The notes beneath the pieces are model-generated. The model made no database searches. It was not told the origin of the DNA and saw nothing but the letters and a program-made list of their open reading frames with translations. A stretch of 64,000 nucleotides of DNA from Streptomyces echinatus. Lineage in GTDB: Bacteria > Actinomycetota > Actinomycetes > Streptomycetales > Streptomycetaceae. Made by a program: the position numbers and the translations under genes. Each line of letters begins with the position of its first letter. Positions within the stretch are counted from its first letter, which is position 1. The stretch covers positions 1-64,000 of the forward strand of contig NZ_JACHJK010000015.1 of assembly GCF_014203595.1 (NCBI RefSeq). The letters are read 5' to 3'. Positions 31,072 through 41,834 of this stretch are shown in pieces.

Positions 31072-32697
31072 TCAGTGCGCTCCGGTGCCGGTCAGGGACC
31101 GCACCTCCAGCTCCGCGTACTTACCGGTGTCCGGGGCCTCCTTGGACAGCAGGGTGCCCACGACACCGAGCAGGAATCCCACGGGGATGGAGATGATGCC
31201 GGGGTTCTCCAGCGGGAACCAGTGGAAGTCGACGTCGGGGAACATCGAGGTCGGCTTTCCGGAGACCACCGGGGAGAACAGCACCAGGCCGACCGCGGTG
31301 ACCAGGCCGCCGTAGATCGACCACAGGGCGCCCGTGGTGGTGAACCGCTTCCAGAACAGGCTGTAGAGGATGGTCGGCAGGTTGGCGGAGGCGGCCACCG
31401 CGAAGGCGAGGGCGACCAGGCCGGCCACGTTCAGGTCGCGGGCCAGGGCGCCGAGCACGATCGAGACCGCGCCGATTCCGACGGTCGCCCAGCGGGCCGC
31501 GCCCACCTCCTGCTTCTCGGTGGCGCGGCCCCTCTTGATGACGTTCGCGTAGATGTCGTGCGCGAACGAGGACGACGAGGCCAGGGTGAGGCCGGCGACC
31601 ACCGCGAGGATCGTGGCGAAGGCGACCGCCGAGATGGTGGCGAGCAGGACGGCTCCCCAGTCGGAGTCGACACCGCCCAGATGCAGCGCCAGCAGTGGCG
31701 CGGCCGTGTTGCCCGCCTTGTTGGAGGCGATGATCTCCTCGGGTTTGATCAGCGCGGCCGCACCGAAGCCGAGGGCGAGGGTCATCAGGTAGAAGGCGCC
31801 GATCAGGCCGATCGCCCAGATCACGGACTTACGGGCGGCCTTGGCGGTGGGCACCGTGTAGAAGCGGATCAGGATGTGCGGCAGACCGGCGGTCCCGAGG
31901 ACCAGGGCGATGCCGAGCGAGAGGAAGTCCAGCTTGGTGGTGCCGGTGGCGCCGTACTTCAGTCCGGGCTCCAGGAACGCGCTGCCCTTGCCGCTGCTGT
32001 CGGCGGCCCTGCCGAGCAGGTCCGAGATGTTGAAGTCGAACTTGAGCAGCACCAGGAAGGTCAGCAGCAGGGCGCCGATGATCAGCAGCACCGCCTTGAC
32101 CATCTGGACCCAGGTGGTGCCCTTCATGCCGCCGATGGTGACGTACACGATCATCAGGACGCCGACCAGGGCGACGATGCCGATCTTGCCGCCGTCGCTG
32201 GTGATGCCGAGGAGCAGGGAGACGAGAACGCCGGCGCCCGCCATTTGGGCCAGCAGGTAGAAGATCGACACCACGATCGTGGAGGTGCCGGCGGCGGTGC
32301 GGACGGGGCGCTGGCGCATCCGGTAGGCCAGCACGTCGCCCATCGTGTAGCGGCCGGAGTTGCGCAGCGGCTCGGCGACCAGGAGCAGGGCGACGAGCCA
32401 GGCGACGAGGAAGCCGATGGAGTACAGGAAGCCGTCGTAGCCGAAGAGGGCGATGGCGCCGGCGATGCCGAGGAAGGACGCGGCCGACATGTAGTCGCCG
32501 GAGACCGCGAGGCCGTTCTGGAAGCCGGTGAACTGCCGTCCGCCGGCGTAGAAGTCCGCGGCGTCCTTGGTCTGGCGGCCGGCCCAGACGGTGATGACGA
32601 GCGTCGCGGCGACGAACACCGCGAACAGGGTGATGATCAGCGTCCGGTGCTCGCTCGCCTCGCCGGCGGCGAGCAGGGTGTGCTGCGCGGGGCTCAT
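31072..32697 (-). CDS. Sodium/solute symporter (ActP-like, cation acetate symporter family)
   Basis: A 541-residue SSS-family permease with about thirteen helices. Family signatures are GDYMSAASFLGIAGAIALFGYDG, the GLPHILIRFYTVPTAKAAR block typical of ActP, and SSSSFAHDIYANV. It probably takes up a small monocarboxylate such as acetate with sodium or protons. The ATG at 32697 overlaps the stop of the DUF485 gene (ATGA at 32694–32697), the standard pairing for ActP-type systems. Confidence 0.92.
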   Translation of the reverse strand: MSPAQHTLLAAGEASEHRTLIITLFAVFVAATLVITVWAGRQTKDAADFYAGGRQFTGFQNGLAVSGDYMSAASFLGIAGAIALFGYDGFLYSIGFLVAWLVALLLVAEPLRNSGRYTMGDVLAYRMRQRPVRTAAGTSTIVVSIFYLLAQMAGAGVLVSLLLGITSDGGKIGIVALVGVLMIVYVTIGGMKGTTWVQMVKAVLLIIGALLLTFLVLLKFDFNISDLLGRAADSSGKGSAFLEPGLKYGATGTTKLDFLSLGIALVLGTAGLPHILIRFYTVPTAKAARKSVIWAIGLIGAFYLMTLALGFGAAALIKPEEIIASNKAGNTAAPLLALHLGGVDSDWGAVLLATISAVAFATILAVVAGLTLASSSSFAHDIYANVIKRGRATEKQEVGAARWATVGIGAVSIVLGALARDLNVAGLVALAFAVAASANLPTILYSLFWKRFTTTGALWSIYGGLVTAVGLVLFSPVVSGKPTSMFPDVDFHWFPLENPGIISIPVGFLLGVVGTLLSKEAPDTGKYAELEVRSLTGTGAH

Positions 32698-33050
32698 GCT
32701 CCGCCCTCCATCCGGGACTTGATGGCTTCGGCCTTCGGGTCGAGCTTGGCGGCGGCGTGCCGCGCGTACCACCAGGCGATGAGGAACGTGGTGAGGAACT
32801 GGGCGAGGCCCAGGACGAGGGCGACGTTGACGTTGCCGGCCACCTTGGTGCCCATGAAGCCGCCCGCGTAGTTGGACAGCAGGACGTACAGCAGGTACCA
32901 GGCGATGAAGGCGACCGTCAGCGGGAAGGCGAAGGAGCGGTGGGCGCGGCGCAGTTCACCGAACTCCGCGCTCTGCTGCACCTCGGTGAACTCCTCGGTG
33001 GAGGGAAGGTGGGCCTGGGGTTTCGCGGGCGGCGGTGTCTCGGTAGCCAC
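32694..33050 (-). CDS. DUF485 membrane protein (symporter partner)
   Basis: A 118-residue protein with a Pro-rich cytoplasmic start, then FGELRRAHRSFAFPLTVAF, two hydrophobic helices (LTVAFIAWYLLYVLLSNYAG; VNVALVLGLAQFLTTFLIAW) and the DUF485 tail YARHAAAKLDPKAE. It is co-encoded with ActP-type symporters (YjcH in E. coli). The GTG at 33050 has GAGGAG upstream. It is coupled to the downstream symporter by the ATGA overlap. Confidence 0.92.
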   Translation of the reverse strand: MATETPPPAKPQAHLPSTEEFTEVQQSAEFGELRRAHRSFAFPLTVAFIAWYLLYVLLSNYAGGFMGTKVAGNVNVALVLGLAQFLTTFLIAWWYARHAAAKLDPKAEAIKSRMEGGA

Positions 33051-33103
33051 GGAGTCTCCTCGCGTCACGGACGTGCGCTTCCTGATCTCACAGGGACGGG
33101 GTC

Positions 33104-33134
33104 ACATTACAGGGAGTCATCGGCCGACTCCCTG
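33104..33134 (-). promoter_or_regulatory. Promoter/operator region of the symporter operon
   Basis: A perfect 9-bp inverted repeat, CAGGGAGTC (33110–33118) and GACTCCCTG (33126–33134), with a 7-base spacer abuts a minus-strand -10-like TAATGT (33104–33109). It would cover the -35 region, as expected for a repressor site. Confidence 0.5.
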
Positions 33135-33333
33135 CCGTGATGTCCGGCGGGCCTCGATCCTGATGGGCCCCCCGTTCACGGTCACGGCGCGACGGCCGGA
33201 GCGGTTCAAGTCCGCCTGGCTCTTTCGGAGATCAGCCCCGGGAGATAGCTTCGCCCTGCACCACCCGTCATGTACCTGCCCGAGCACCACCTGCGTCTCG
33301 GGCGGTTCCGTATCCGGATGATGTGGAGATCCC

Positions 33334-34860
<1,527 letters not shown>

Positions 34861-34890
34861 ACCCACCGCGGGCGGTCAAGCAGGGGGCGC

Positions 34891-34943
34891 TTCACTATGC
34901 GGTATTGAACACAAGATTGATTGAATCAATACTGCATAGTGAA
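34891..34943. promoter_or_regulatory. AT-rich 18-bp inverted repeat before the CoA-transferase gene
   Basis: The left arm TTCACTATGCGGTATTGA (34891–34908) and the right arm TCAATACTGCATAGTGAA (34926–34943) pair at 17 of 18 positions (the exception is a G·T). Inside is a second perfect palindrome, ATTGATT-G-AATCAAT (34916–34930). The element is about one-third GC and ends three bases before the ATG at 34947. It is likely an operator and/or start-site-proximal RNA structure. Confidence 0.8.
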
Positions 34944-34946
34944 GTA

Positions 34947-36323
34947 ATGACTGCAATCAATGACGCCTGGAAGGCCCTGGGCGGCGACCCGGGACTGCTG
35001 CCGCGTGTCTCGGCCGTCGTGCGCCGGGACGTCCTCGGCGCGCGGCTGCCGGTCAGGGAGCTGGCACGCGCGTGCGTGGGAGCGTGCGCGCTGGCCGCCG
35101 CCGAACTGGGCGCGCGGCGGGCCGGGCTCGCCGAGGTGCCTGCGGTCACCGTGGACGACGGCGCGGTGGCCGCGGCCTTCCACAGCGAACGGCTCCTGAC
35201 GGTCGACGGCCGGACACCGGACGTCTTCGCGCCGCTGTCGCGGTTCTGGCGCACGGCCGACGGCTGGGTGCGCACGCACGCCAACTACCCGCACCACCGC
35301 GCCCGGCTGCTGGACGCGCTGGGGCTGGCGCGGGACGCCACGGCGGAGCAGGTGGCCGGCCGGCTCGCCGAGGGCTCCGCCCTGGAGACGGAGGAGACCG
35401 TCCAGCGGGCCGGGGGCCTCGCCGTGGCCCTGCGCACGCCCGCGCGGTGGCGGGCGCACGCTCAGGCGGCCGAGGTGGCGGCGCGTCCGCTGGTCGAGCG
35501 GGAGCGGCTGGACGCCGTACGCACGCACGCGCTCCCCCCGCTCGATCCCGGTGCCGCCGTCCTGCTGCCCGCGGCAGGGCTGCGCGTCCTGGACCTGACC
35601 CGGGTGCTGGCGGGCCCGGTCGCCACCCGCACCCTCGCCCTGCTGGGCGCGGAGGTGCTGCGGCTGGACGCCCCGTGGCTGCCGGAGCTGCCGGACCAGC
35701 ACGCCGACACGGGCTTCGGCAAGCGGTCCGCCACCCTCGGCCTGCCCGGCGACCGGGAAGCCTTCGAGGAACTCCTGAGCACGGCCGACGTCGTGGTGAC
35801 CGGCTACCGGCCGGGCGCCCTCGACCGGTTCGGGCTCTCCCCCGAGGCGCTGGCCGCGCGGCGCCCCGGCCTGGTCGTGGCGCAGGTGTCGGCGTGGGGC
35901 GCGTACGGACCGTGGGGCGGGCGGCGCGGCTTCGACAGCCTGGTCCAGGTCGCCACCGGCATCGCGGTGACCGAGGGCTCGGCGGGTGAGCCGGGGGCGC
36001 TGCCCGCGCAGGCCCTGGACCACGGCACCGGCTACCTCCTGGCGGCAGCCGTGCTGCGGGCGGTCACCGAGCGGTCGGACGAGGGCGGGAGCCGGCTGGT
36101 CCGGGCGGCGCTGGCCCGGACGGCCCTCTGGCTCACGGCCGGCATCGGGCCGGACCCGGCCGAGGGGGTGCCCCACCCGGGTCCCGGCACCTGGCTGGCC
36201 GAGACGGACAGCGCGCTCGGCCGGCTGCGGCACGCGCGCCCGCCCGTGTCCTTCACCGGCGGCCCCACCGGCTGGGAGCGGCCTCCTGTGCCGTGGGGCT
36301 CGGACCCGGCGAAGTGGCGGTGA
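34947..36323 (+). CDS. CaiB/BaiF-type (class III) CoA-transferase
   Basis: A 458-residue protein. The C-terminal part from about residue 200 carries the class III fold: GLRVLDLTRVLAGPVATRTLALLGAEVLRLD, NxGK-like FGKRSATLGL, and RRGFDSLVQVATGIAVTEG with the conserved Asp that forms the covalent intermediate in this family. The N-terminal ~190 residues look like a degenerate half lacking these motifs. The CoA acceptor is unknown. The ATG at 34947 lies three bases after an extensive inverted repeat and has only a GTGAAG-like ribosome site, so expression is probably tightly controlled there. Confidence 0.85.
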   Translation: MTAINDAWKALGGDPGLLPRVSAVVRRDVLGARLPVRELARACVGACALAAAELGARRAGLAEVPAVTVDDGAVAAAFHSERLLTVDGRTPDVFAPLSRFWRTADGWVRTHANYPHHRARLLDALGLARDATAEQVAGRLAEGSALETEETVQRAGGLAVALRTPARWRAHAQAAEVAARPLVERERLDAVRTHALPPLDPGAAVLLPAAGLRVLDLTRVLAGPVATRTLALLGAEVLRLDAPWLPELPDQHADTGFGKRSATLGLPGDREAFEELLSTADVVVTGYRPGALDRFGLSPEALAARRPGLVVAQVSAWGAYGPWGGRRGFDSLVQVATGIAVTEGSAGEPGALPAQALDHGTGYLLAAAVLRAVTERSDEGGSRLVRAALARTALWLTAGIGPDPAEGVPHPGPGTWLAETDSALGRLRHARPPVSFTGGPTGWERPPVPWGSDPAKWR

Positions 36324-36329
36324 CGGCCG

Positions 36330-37376
36330 TCAGCCGTTGGTCACCATCACCTTGAGCGCCGTGCGCCCGTCCATGGCCTTGTAGCCGGCCGGGACGCCCT
36401 CGATGTCGACGGTCATGTCGAAGACCGGGGACGGGTCGACCGTGCCGTCGAGGACGTCGGGCAGCAGCTCGGGGATGTAGGCGCGGACCGGGGCGACGCC
36501 GCCGCGCAGGGCGATGTTGCGGTCGAACATCACCCCGAGGTCCAGGCCGGTGCCGCTGCCGTGGGGGACGCCCACGAAGCCGATGGCGCCGCCGTCGCGG
36601 GTGATGTCGACGGCCGTCCGCATGGACTGCTCGGTGCCGACCGCCTCGACGACGGCGTGCGCCCCCTGCCCGCGGGTCAGCTCGCGAACGGCCTCGACGG
36701 CCGCCTCCCCGCGCTCGGCGACGACGTCGGTGGCGCCGAACCGGCGCGCGATGCCGGTACGCGCCTCGTGCCGGCCCAGGGCGATGATCCGCTCGGCGCC
36801 GAGCCGCTTGGCGGCCAGTACGGCGCACAGCCCGACCGCGCCGTCGCCGACGACCGCGACCGTGGCGCCGGGCCGGACGCCCGCGCCGAGGGCGGCGTGG
36901 TGACCCGTGCCGAGGACGTCGGACAGGGTCAGCAGGGCGGACAGCAGGTGGTCGTCGGAGGCGGCGTCCTTGGGCAGCTGCACCAGGGTGCCGTCGGCGA
37001 ACGGGACGCGGACGGCCTCGCCCTGGCCGCCGTCGTGGCCGACGGTGCCCCAGAAGCCGCCGTGCTCGCAGGACGTGGTCAGGCCCTCGCGGCAGTAGTC
37101 GCAGACGCCGTCGGACCACATGAAGGGGGCGACCACCAGGTCACCGCGGCGGAGGGTGCTCACCTCGGAGCCGGTCTCCTCCACGACACCGAGGAACTCG
37201 TGCCCGATCCGCTGCCCGGGCTGACGGGCCGCCTCGCCGCGGTAGGCCCACAGGTCGCTGCCGCAGATGCAGGCTCGCAGCACCCGCACGACGGCGTCGG
37301 TCGGCAGCTGCACGACGGGCTCGGGCACGTCCTCCACGCGCATGTCGTACGGGGCGTGGATGGTGGTGGCGCGCAT
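36330..37376 (-). CDS. Zinc-dependent alcohol dehydrogenase
   Basis: A 348-residue MDR-family dehydrogenase. The catalytic zinc site is built from CGSDLW and GHEFLGVVEE. The structural zinc loop is reduced: CDYCREGLTTSC gives three of the four usual cysteines. The NAD(P)-binding fold is VAVVGDGAVGLCAVLAAKRLGA. Similar proteins act on small alcohols or aldehydes. The ATG at 37376 follows GAAGGACC. It is convergent with the CoA-transferase gene, six bases apart. Confidence 0.9.
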   Translation of the reverse strand: MRATTIHAPYDMRVEDVPEPVVQLPTDAVVRVLRACICGSDLWAYRGEAARQPGQRIGHEFLGVVEETGSEVSTLRRGDLVVAPFMWSDGVCDYCREGLTTSCEHGGFWGTVGHDGGQGEAVRVPFADGTLVQLPKDAASDDHLLSALLTLSDVLGTGHHAALGAGVRPGATVAVVGDGAVGLCAVLAAKRLGAERIIALGRHEARTGIARRFGATDVVAERGEAAVEAVRELTRGQGAHAVVEAVGTEQSMRTAVDITRDGGAIGFVGVPHGSGTGLDLGVMFDRNIALRGGVAPVRAYIPELLPDVLDGTVDPSPVFDMTVDIEGVPAGYKAMDGRTALKVMVTNG

Positions 37377-37515
37377 GGCGGGGGTCCTTCTCGTGCGGGG
37401 TGTGCGAGATCGTCCGACGCGCTCAGGGGTGGCGAGCGCACTTCACGGTACGCCGCGCCCGCCGTGGCCCGCGCGGCCAGGGTGTCCCGCGCGGCCGGGG
37501 CTCGGCTCGACGCGG

Positions 37516-38226
37516 TCAGACCCCCGCCGCCCCCAGCAGGGTCCCCGCCGCGTACGTCACTCCCATCGCCAGGGCCCCGCCCGCCATGTTCCGCAGCACC
37601 GCCCGCCTCGGATCCGCCGCGCCGAGGCGGGCGGATGTCCAGCCGGTGACGACGAGGGCGGCGAGGACCGAGAGGACGGTGACCGGGAGGCGCGGGCCGG
37701 GCGGGGGCAGGACGATGGCCAGCAGGGGGAGCAGCGCGCCCACGGTGAAGGCCAGGAAGCTCGCCCATGCCGCGTGCCAGGGGTCGGTCAGCTGGTCCGG
37801 GTCGATGCCCAGCTCCACGCGCGCGTGGGCCTTCAGCGCGTCCCGCGCGGTGAGCTGTTCGGCGGCCTCGCGGGCCACCTCGCGGGACAGGCCGCGCTCC
37901 GCGAGCAGCTCGGTCAGCTCGCGCAGTTCGGCCTCCGGCTGCTCGCGCAGTTCCCGTCTCTCCACGGCCAGGGCCGCCATCTCGGAGTCGCGCTGGGTGG
38001 AGACGGAGACGTATTCGCCGGCCGCCATGGACATCGACCCGGCGAGCAGGCCGGCCAGTCCCGCGGTGAGCAGGGCGGCCCGGCTCTCGGTCGCCCCGGC
38101 CACGCCGACGACCAGTCCCGCGGTGGAGACGATGCCGTCGTTCGCGCCCAGCACGGCCGCCCGGAGCCAGTTGAGCCGGGAACCGAGCGCGCCGCCGTGA
38201 GACTCGTCGTGGGTGGGTTCCGTCAC
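37516..38226 (-). CDS. VIT1/CCC1-family transporter
   Basis: A 236-residue membrane protein of the vacuolar iron transporter family. It has LRAAVLGANDGIVSTAGLVVGVAGA, then GSMSMAAGEYVSVSTQRDSE (the conserved helix 2 region), a cytoplasmic Glu-rich helix (ELTELLAERGLSREVAREAAEQ) that could hold metal, and three C-terminal helices. Bacterial members move Fe2+ or Mn2+. The GTG at 38226 has a weak ribosome site. It lies between the alcohol dehydrogenase and the amidohydrolase operon on the same strand. Confidence 0.92.
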   Translation of the reverse strand: MTEPTHDESHGGALGSRLNWLRAAVLGANDGIVSTAGLVVGVAGATESRAALLTAGLAGLLAGSMSMAAGEYVSVSTQRDSEMAALAVERRELREQPEAELRELTELLAERGLSREVAREAAEQLTARDALKAHARVELGIDPDQLTDPWHAAWASFLAFTVGALLPLLAIVLPPPGPRLPVTVLSVLAALVVTGWTSARLGAADPRRAVLRNMAGGALAMGVTYAAGTLLGAAGV

Positions 38227-38310
38227 AGCAGGGAGGATCCCACCCCGGCGGTCACGGCCGCCGTACCGACATCGGCGCTCCGCCGGCCCCGTGGCGCCGC
38301 CGCCCCGCTC

Positions 38311-39540
38311 TCACCACACCCTGACCGAGGCTCCCCGGGCGAACACCGGGCTGGTGGCGTCGGCCGGCGGTTCCGTCAGGGGCTCGGCGATCTCGGCCAC
38401 CGTGGGGCCGACCTTCGCCGCGACGGGGTCCAGGAGGGCGAGGTCGAAGCCGTAGACCCGGGCGGCGTTGCCGCCGACCATGGCGGCGACCTCCGCGCGC
38501 GGGACGCCCGCGTAGGAGAACCGCAGGGCTTCGCGGGTGTACGGGTGGGTGCCCTCGTCGTGCGGATAGTCGCTCCCCCACATGATCTTGTCGACGCCGA
38601 TGCGGTCGCGCAGCGGCACCTCGTGGGGGCGCATGAAGCTGGCGCCGACGTAGCAGTTGTCCCGCCAGACCCGGGAGGGTGGCCGGCCCATGCCCGCGGC
38701 CAGGCCGACGCCGAACTTCGCCTCCGCGGTGTCGCTCCGGGCGGCCGTGGCGACCATGCGGCCGTGGTAGTAGTCCAGCATGTCCAGGACCCCGGGGATC
38801 CAGCCGGAGCCCTGTTCGGTGAGGACCAGCCTGAGGTCCGGGTGGCGGCGGAAGGCGCCGCCGAAGACCAGGTGCCACAGGGCGCGGTGGGAGAACCAGG
38901 TCGTCTCCACCATGAAGACCGCGCGTGCGGCCGGTTCCTCGCCGAGCGGCGGGGACGCGGAGCCGGCGTGGTGGTTGACGGGGAGGCCGAGTTCCGCGCA
39001 GGCGGCCCAGATCGGGTCGTAGGTCCGCGAGTACAGCTCGGGCAGGCCGGAGCCGGGCGGGGTGCCGGGCAGCATCAGGCCGCCCCGCAGGCCCGCCGAG
39101 GCGGCCCACCGGATCTCCTTGACGGCCTCCTCCACGTCCCCGAGGAGGATCTGGAAGACGCCGGCGCGGCGGCCCGGCGCCGCCGCGCAGAAGTCAGCGA
39201 GCCACCGGTTGTGGGCGCGCAGGCCGGCCCAGCGCCGCCGGAAGTCCTCCGCGTCCGGGGGCGGGGCCATGAGCGAGCCGGACGGGAAGAACGGCGGGAT
39301 GGTGTTCGGGAAGATCACCTCCGCGACGATTCCGTCCGCCTCCATCTCTGCGAGGCGCCGCTCGGAGTTCCAGTTCCGGTCGGCGGAGTCGGCGAGGAGG
39401 TCCTCGTGGGGGTTGACGTAGGTGGCGGCCCAGACGTCGAAGTCGTCGTGGTGGCGCTCGGCCAGGTACGGCTTGTAGTCGAGCAGGTCGGCGCCGGCGT
39501 GGCAGTCGGCCGAGATCACCGTGTAGCGGTCCTCGCTCAT
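38311..39540 (-). CDS. Amidohydrolase-2 family metal-dependent hydrolase (paralogue B)
   Basis: A 409-residue TIM-barrel protein of the amidohydrolase-2/ACMSD-like group. Metal-site pieces are YTVISADCHAG (Asp-x-His at the N-terminus), LGLPVNHHAGSA (histidines mid-protein) and IMWGSDYPHDEGTHPY (Asp). DGIVAEVIFPNTIPPFF and RWAGLRAHNRWLADFC are typical of the family. It could hydrolyse or decarboxylate a carboxylated ring or side chain; the substrate is unknown. The ATG at 39540 overlaps the stop of paralogue A (ATGA). It is last in the TetR-linked operon. Confidence 0.88.
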   Translation of the reverse strand: MSEDRYTVISADCHAGADLLDYKPYLAERHHDDFDVWAATYVNPHEDLLADSADRNWNSERRLAEMEADGIVAEVIFPNTIPPFFPSGSLMAPPPDAEDFRRRWAGLRAHNRWLADFCAAAPGRRAGVFQILLGDVEEAVKEIRWAASAGLRGGLMLPGTPPGSGLPELYSRTYDPIWAACAELGLPVNHHAGSASPPLGEEPAARAVFMVETTWFSHRALWHLVFGGAFRRHPDLRLVLTEQGSGWIPGVLDMLDYYHGRMVATAARSDTAEAKFGVGLAAGMGRPPSRVWRDNCYVGASFMRPHEVPLRDRIGVDKIMWGSDYPHDEGTHPYTREALRFSYAGVPRAEVAAMVGGNAARVYGFDLALLDPVAAKVGPTVAEIAEPLTEPPADATSPVFARGASVRVW

Positions 39541-40850
39541 CGGGTCGCCTCCGGGAGGGGGAAGTCGTGGTCGGGTCCCAGGAGCGGGAAGTCGCCGTCC
39601 GTCAGCCAGTGCCGGCCGCTCTCGCGCGAGCGTGCCCAGGACGCCTCCACGGCCGCCTGGTCGGCGGGCTGGCCGAGGCCGGCGGGCGTGGGGCCGATGC
39701 GGCGGGCGAGCGGCGCCAGCTTCCCGGTGTCGAAGCCGAAGACCTCGGCCGCGGCGAGGCCCAGCATGCGGCGGGTCTCGGCGACCGGGATGTCGTGGAA
39801 GGTGCGGCGCAGCCACGCGCGCGTGTCGGGCCAGGTGCCCTCGGGGTGCGGGAAGTCGCTGCCCCAGAGGATGTTGTCGACGCCGATCTCGTAACGCTGG
39901 GCCAGTTCGCGCCGCTTGGTGTTGGTGGCGCAGACGAAGATCTGCCGGTCCAGGTACTCGTGCGGCGGGCGCCTGAGTTCCTCGAACGGGGAGAGCTTCT
40001 TGCCGCCGTGTGCGCCGAGGTAGAGGCGGTCCATGAACCACAGCAGGTTGGGCAGCCACCAGCAGCCCGACTCGGCGACGCCGAAGCGCAGCCCCGGGTG
40101 GCGTTCGAAGACACCGGACCAGAGCAGGAACCACAGCGGGCGGGCCGGCCACCAGGTGACCTCGGAGACGTAGATGCCGAGGTGGTCGCCGTACTCGTGG
40201 CGCGGGGCGGCGCCGGAGTGGGTGAGTACCGGCATGCCGCACTCGGCCGCCGCCGCCCACACCGGGTCGTACCGGCGGTCGTGGTACGGCTCCTGCCCCG
40301 CCCACATCGCGGGGATCATCAGGGCGCCGAGGCCGGACTCCCGCGCCCGGCGGATCTCGGCGACGACCCGGTCGACGGGGGCCGTGACGGGCAGCAGGGC
40401 GACTCCGCAGTGCCGTTCGGGGTGCTCGGAGACGAACTCCGCGAGCCAGCGGTTGTGGGCCTGCGCGCCCGCCATCCCCAGCTCGGGGTCCTGGTCTCCG
40501 GAGAGGCCGAGGCCCACGCCGAAGGGCGCGGCGGTCCGGCTGTCCACGGCGTCGGCGTCCGGGAAGACGACCTCGGCGGCCACCCCGTCGCCGTCCAGTT
40601 CCTTCAGCCGCTGCGCGGTGTCCCAGCCGCCGCGCAGGCCCTCCTCGTTCTCGCGGAACCACCGGTCGGCGAACGCCTCGTTGCGGACGCCCAGCCGGGT
40701 CATCTCCTCGCGCCGCCGGTCGCGGCCCGCGAGGAACTCGTCGAAGTCCCGGTGGAAACGGGACTCCAGATACGGCCGGTACCGCTCGGTGGGCAGCCCG
40801 GCGTGACAGTCGGAGGAGATGATCAGGTACGGGTCGTCGTGTGCGCTCAC
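39537..40850 (-). CDS. Amidohydrolase-2 family metal-dependent hydrolase (paralogue A)
   Basis: A 437-residue homologue of the next gene. YLIISSDCHAGLPTERYRP, DGVAAEVVFPDADA, GAQAHNRWLAEFVSEHPERH, MPVLTHSGAAPRHEYGD and ILWGSDFPHPEGTWPDTR parallel paralogue B motif for motif, so the operon holds a duplicated pair that may act as a heteromer or on successive intermediates. The GTG at 40850 is preceded by GAGAGGAGG, and the frame above it is the SDR's shadow. It lies 17 bases behind the SDR. Confidence 0.88.
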   Translation of the reverse strand: MSAHDDPYLIISSDCHAGLPTERYRPYLESRFHRDFDEFLAGRDRRREEMTRLGVRNEAFADRWFRENEEGLRGGWDTAQRLKELDGDGVAAEVVFPDADAVDSRTAAPFGVGLGLSGDQDPELGMAGAQAHNRWLAEFVSEHPERHCGVALLPVTAPVDRVVAEIRRARESGLGALMIPAMWAGQEPYHDRRYDPVWAAAAECGMPVLTHSGAAPRHEYGDHLGIYVSEVTWWPARPLWFLLWSGVFERHPGLRFGVAESGCWWLPNLLWFMDRLYLGAHGGKKLSPFEELRRPPHEYLDRQIFVCATNTKRRELAQRYEIGVDNILWGSDFPHPEGTWPDTRAWLRRTFHDIPVAETRRMLGLAAAEVFGFDTGKLAPLARRIGPTPAGLGQPADQAAVEASWARSRESGRHWLTDGDFPLLGPDHDFPLPEATR

Positions 40851-40867
40851 CAGGGCCTCCTCTCGGT

Positions 40868-41752
40868 TCAGTCCAGGACGAAGGGTTCGAGGTACGACGG
40901 GTTCGCGCGCTCCAGCATCGACCGGGACCGCGCGCGGATCTGCGCGTCGCTGTGCTCGCTCTCCGGCAGCAGCCAGAAGCGGTCCTGCCGGATGCCGTCC
41001 ACGACGAGGCCGGCGACCTCCTCGACGGGTGTGAAGCGGACCTCCCGGCCGGCCGCGCGCATCGCGGCCTCCCACTGGTCGAGGCTGCGGTAGGGGGTCC
41101 TGCGCGGGCGTCGCTTGGCATAGCGGGCGGGGCGGTTGCGGTGCGACTCCCACAGCCCGGTGCGCAGCATGTGGGGGCCCGGGAAGAGGACGGAGGCGCC
41201 CACGCGCGTGTGCTCCGCCCTGAGGTGGGCGTAGAGGGACTCGGTCAGGGTGACGACGGCCGCCTTGGTGACCGCGTACACGGAGGCGGTCGGGAGGGGC
41301 GCGACACCGCCGTCGGCGGAGGACGTGTTGACCACATGACCGGGTTGACCCGACTTGATCATCCTGGGTACGAACGCCTGGACGCCGTGGAAGACGCCCC
41401 ACACGTTGACGGCGAAGGCCCACTTCCAGTCGTTCGGGTCGTGTTCCCACATGCGGCCCTCGGCGCCGGAGCCCACGCCCGCGTTGTTGCACAGGACGTG
41501 CACGGCGCCGTAGGTGTCGTACGCCGCCTCGGCCAGTGCCACGACCTGGTCGCGTTCGCCGACGTCGACCACGCGCGCGTGCACGTCGGCGCCCTCGGCG
41601 CGCAGGTCCGCCGCGGCCTTGCCGAGTGCCGGCTCCTCCACGTCGGCGAGGACGACCTTCAGGCCCTCGGCCGCGAACCGCCGGGCCATCGCCAGCCCGA
41701 TCCCGCTCGCCGCCCCGGTGACGACGGCGACCTGTCCCGCCCGCAGCTCCAC
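40868..41752 (-). CDS. Short-chain dehydrogenase/reductase
   Basis: A 294-residue classical SDR. It has TGAASGIG cofactor loop, ADVEEP (Asp at the end of beta-2 suggests NAD preference), NNAGVGSG, NTSSADGGVAPLPTAS and catalytic YAVTK. The C-terminal extension has an Arg-rich RYAKRRPRRTPYR segment, as in SDRs acting on bulky hydrophobic or CoA-linked substrates. GTG 41752 is chosen because AGGAGGGGA sits about eight bases upstream; GTG 41758 is too close. It is part of the TetR-linked operon. Confidence 0.88.
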   Translation of the reverse strand: MELRAGQVAVVTGAASGIGLAMARRFAAEGLKVVLADVEEPALGKAAADLRAEGADVHARVVDVGERDQVVALAEAAYDTYGAVHVLCNNAGVGSGAEGRMWEHDPNDWKWAFAVNVWGVFHGVQAFVPRMIKSGQPGHVVNTSSADGGVAPLPTASVYAVTKAAVVTLTESLYAHLRAEHTRVGASVLFPGPHMLRTGLWESHRNRPARYAKRRPRRTPYRSLDQWEAAMRAAGREVRFTPVEEVAGLVVDGIRQDRFWLLPESEHSDAQIRARSRSMLERANPSYLEPFVLD

Positions 41753-41834
41753 GGTCACTCCCCTCCTCGCGTGGTCCGGGCCGGCCCGGCTCCCCGTCGG
41801 TGCGCCGGGGGCCGTCCCCCGGGCGGGCGGGGCA

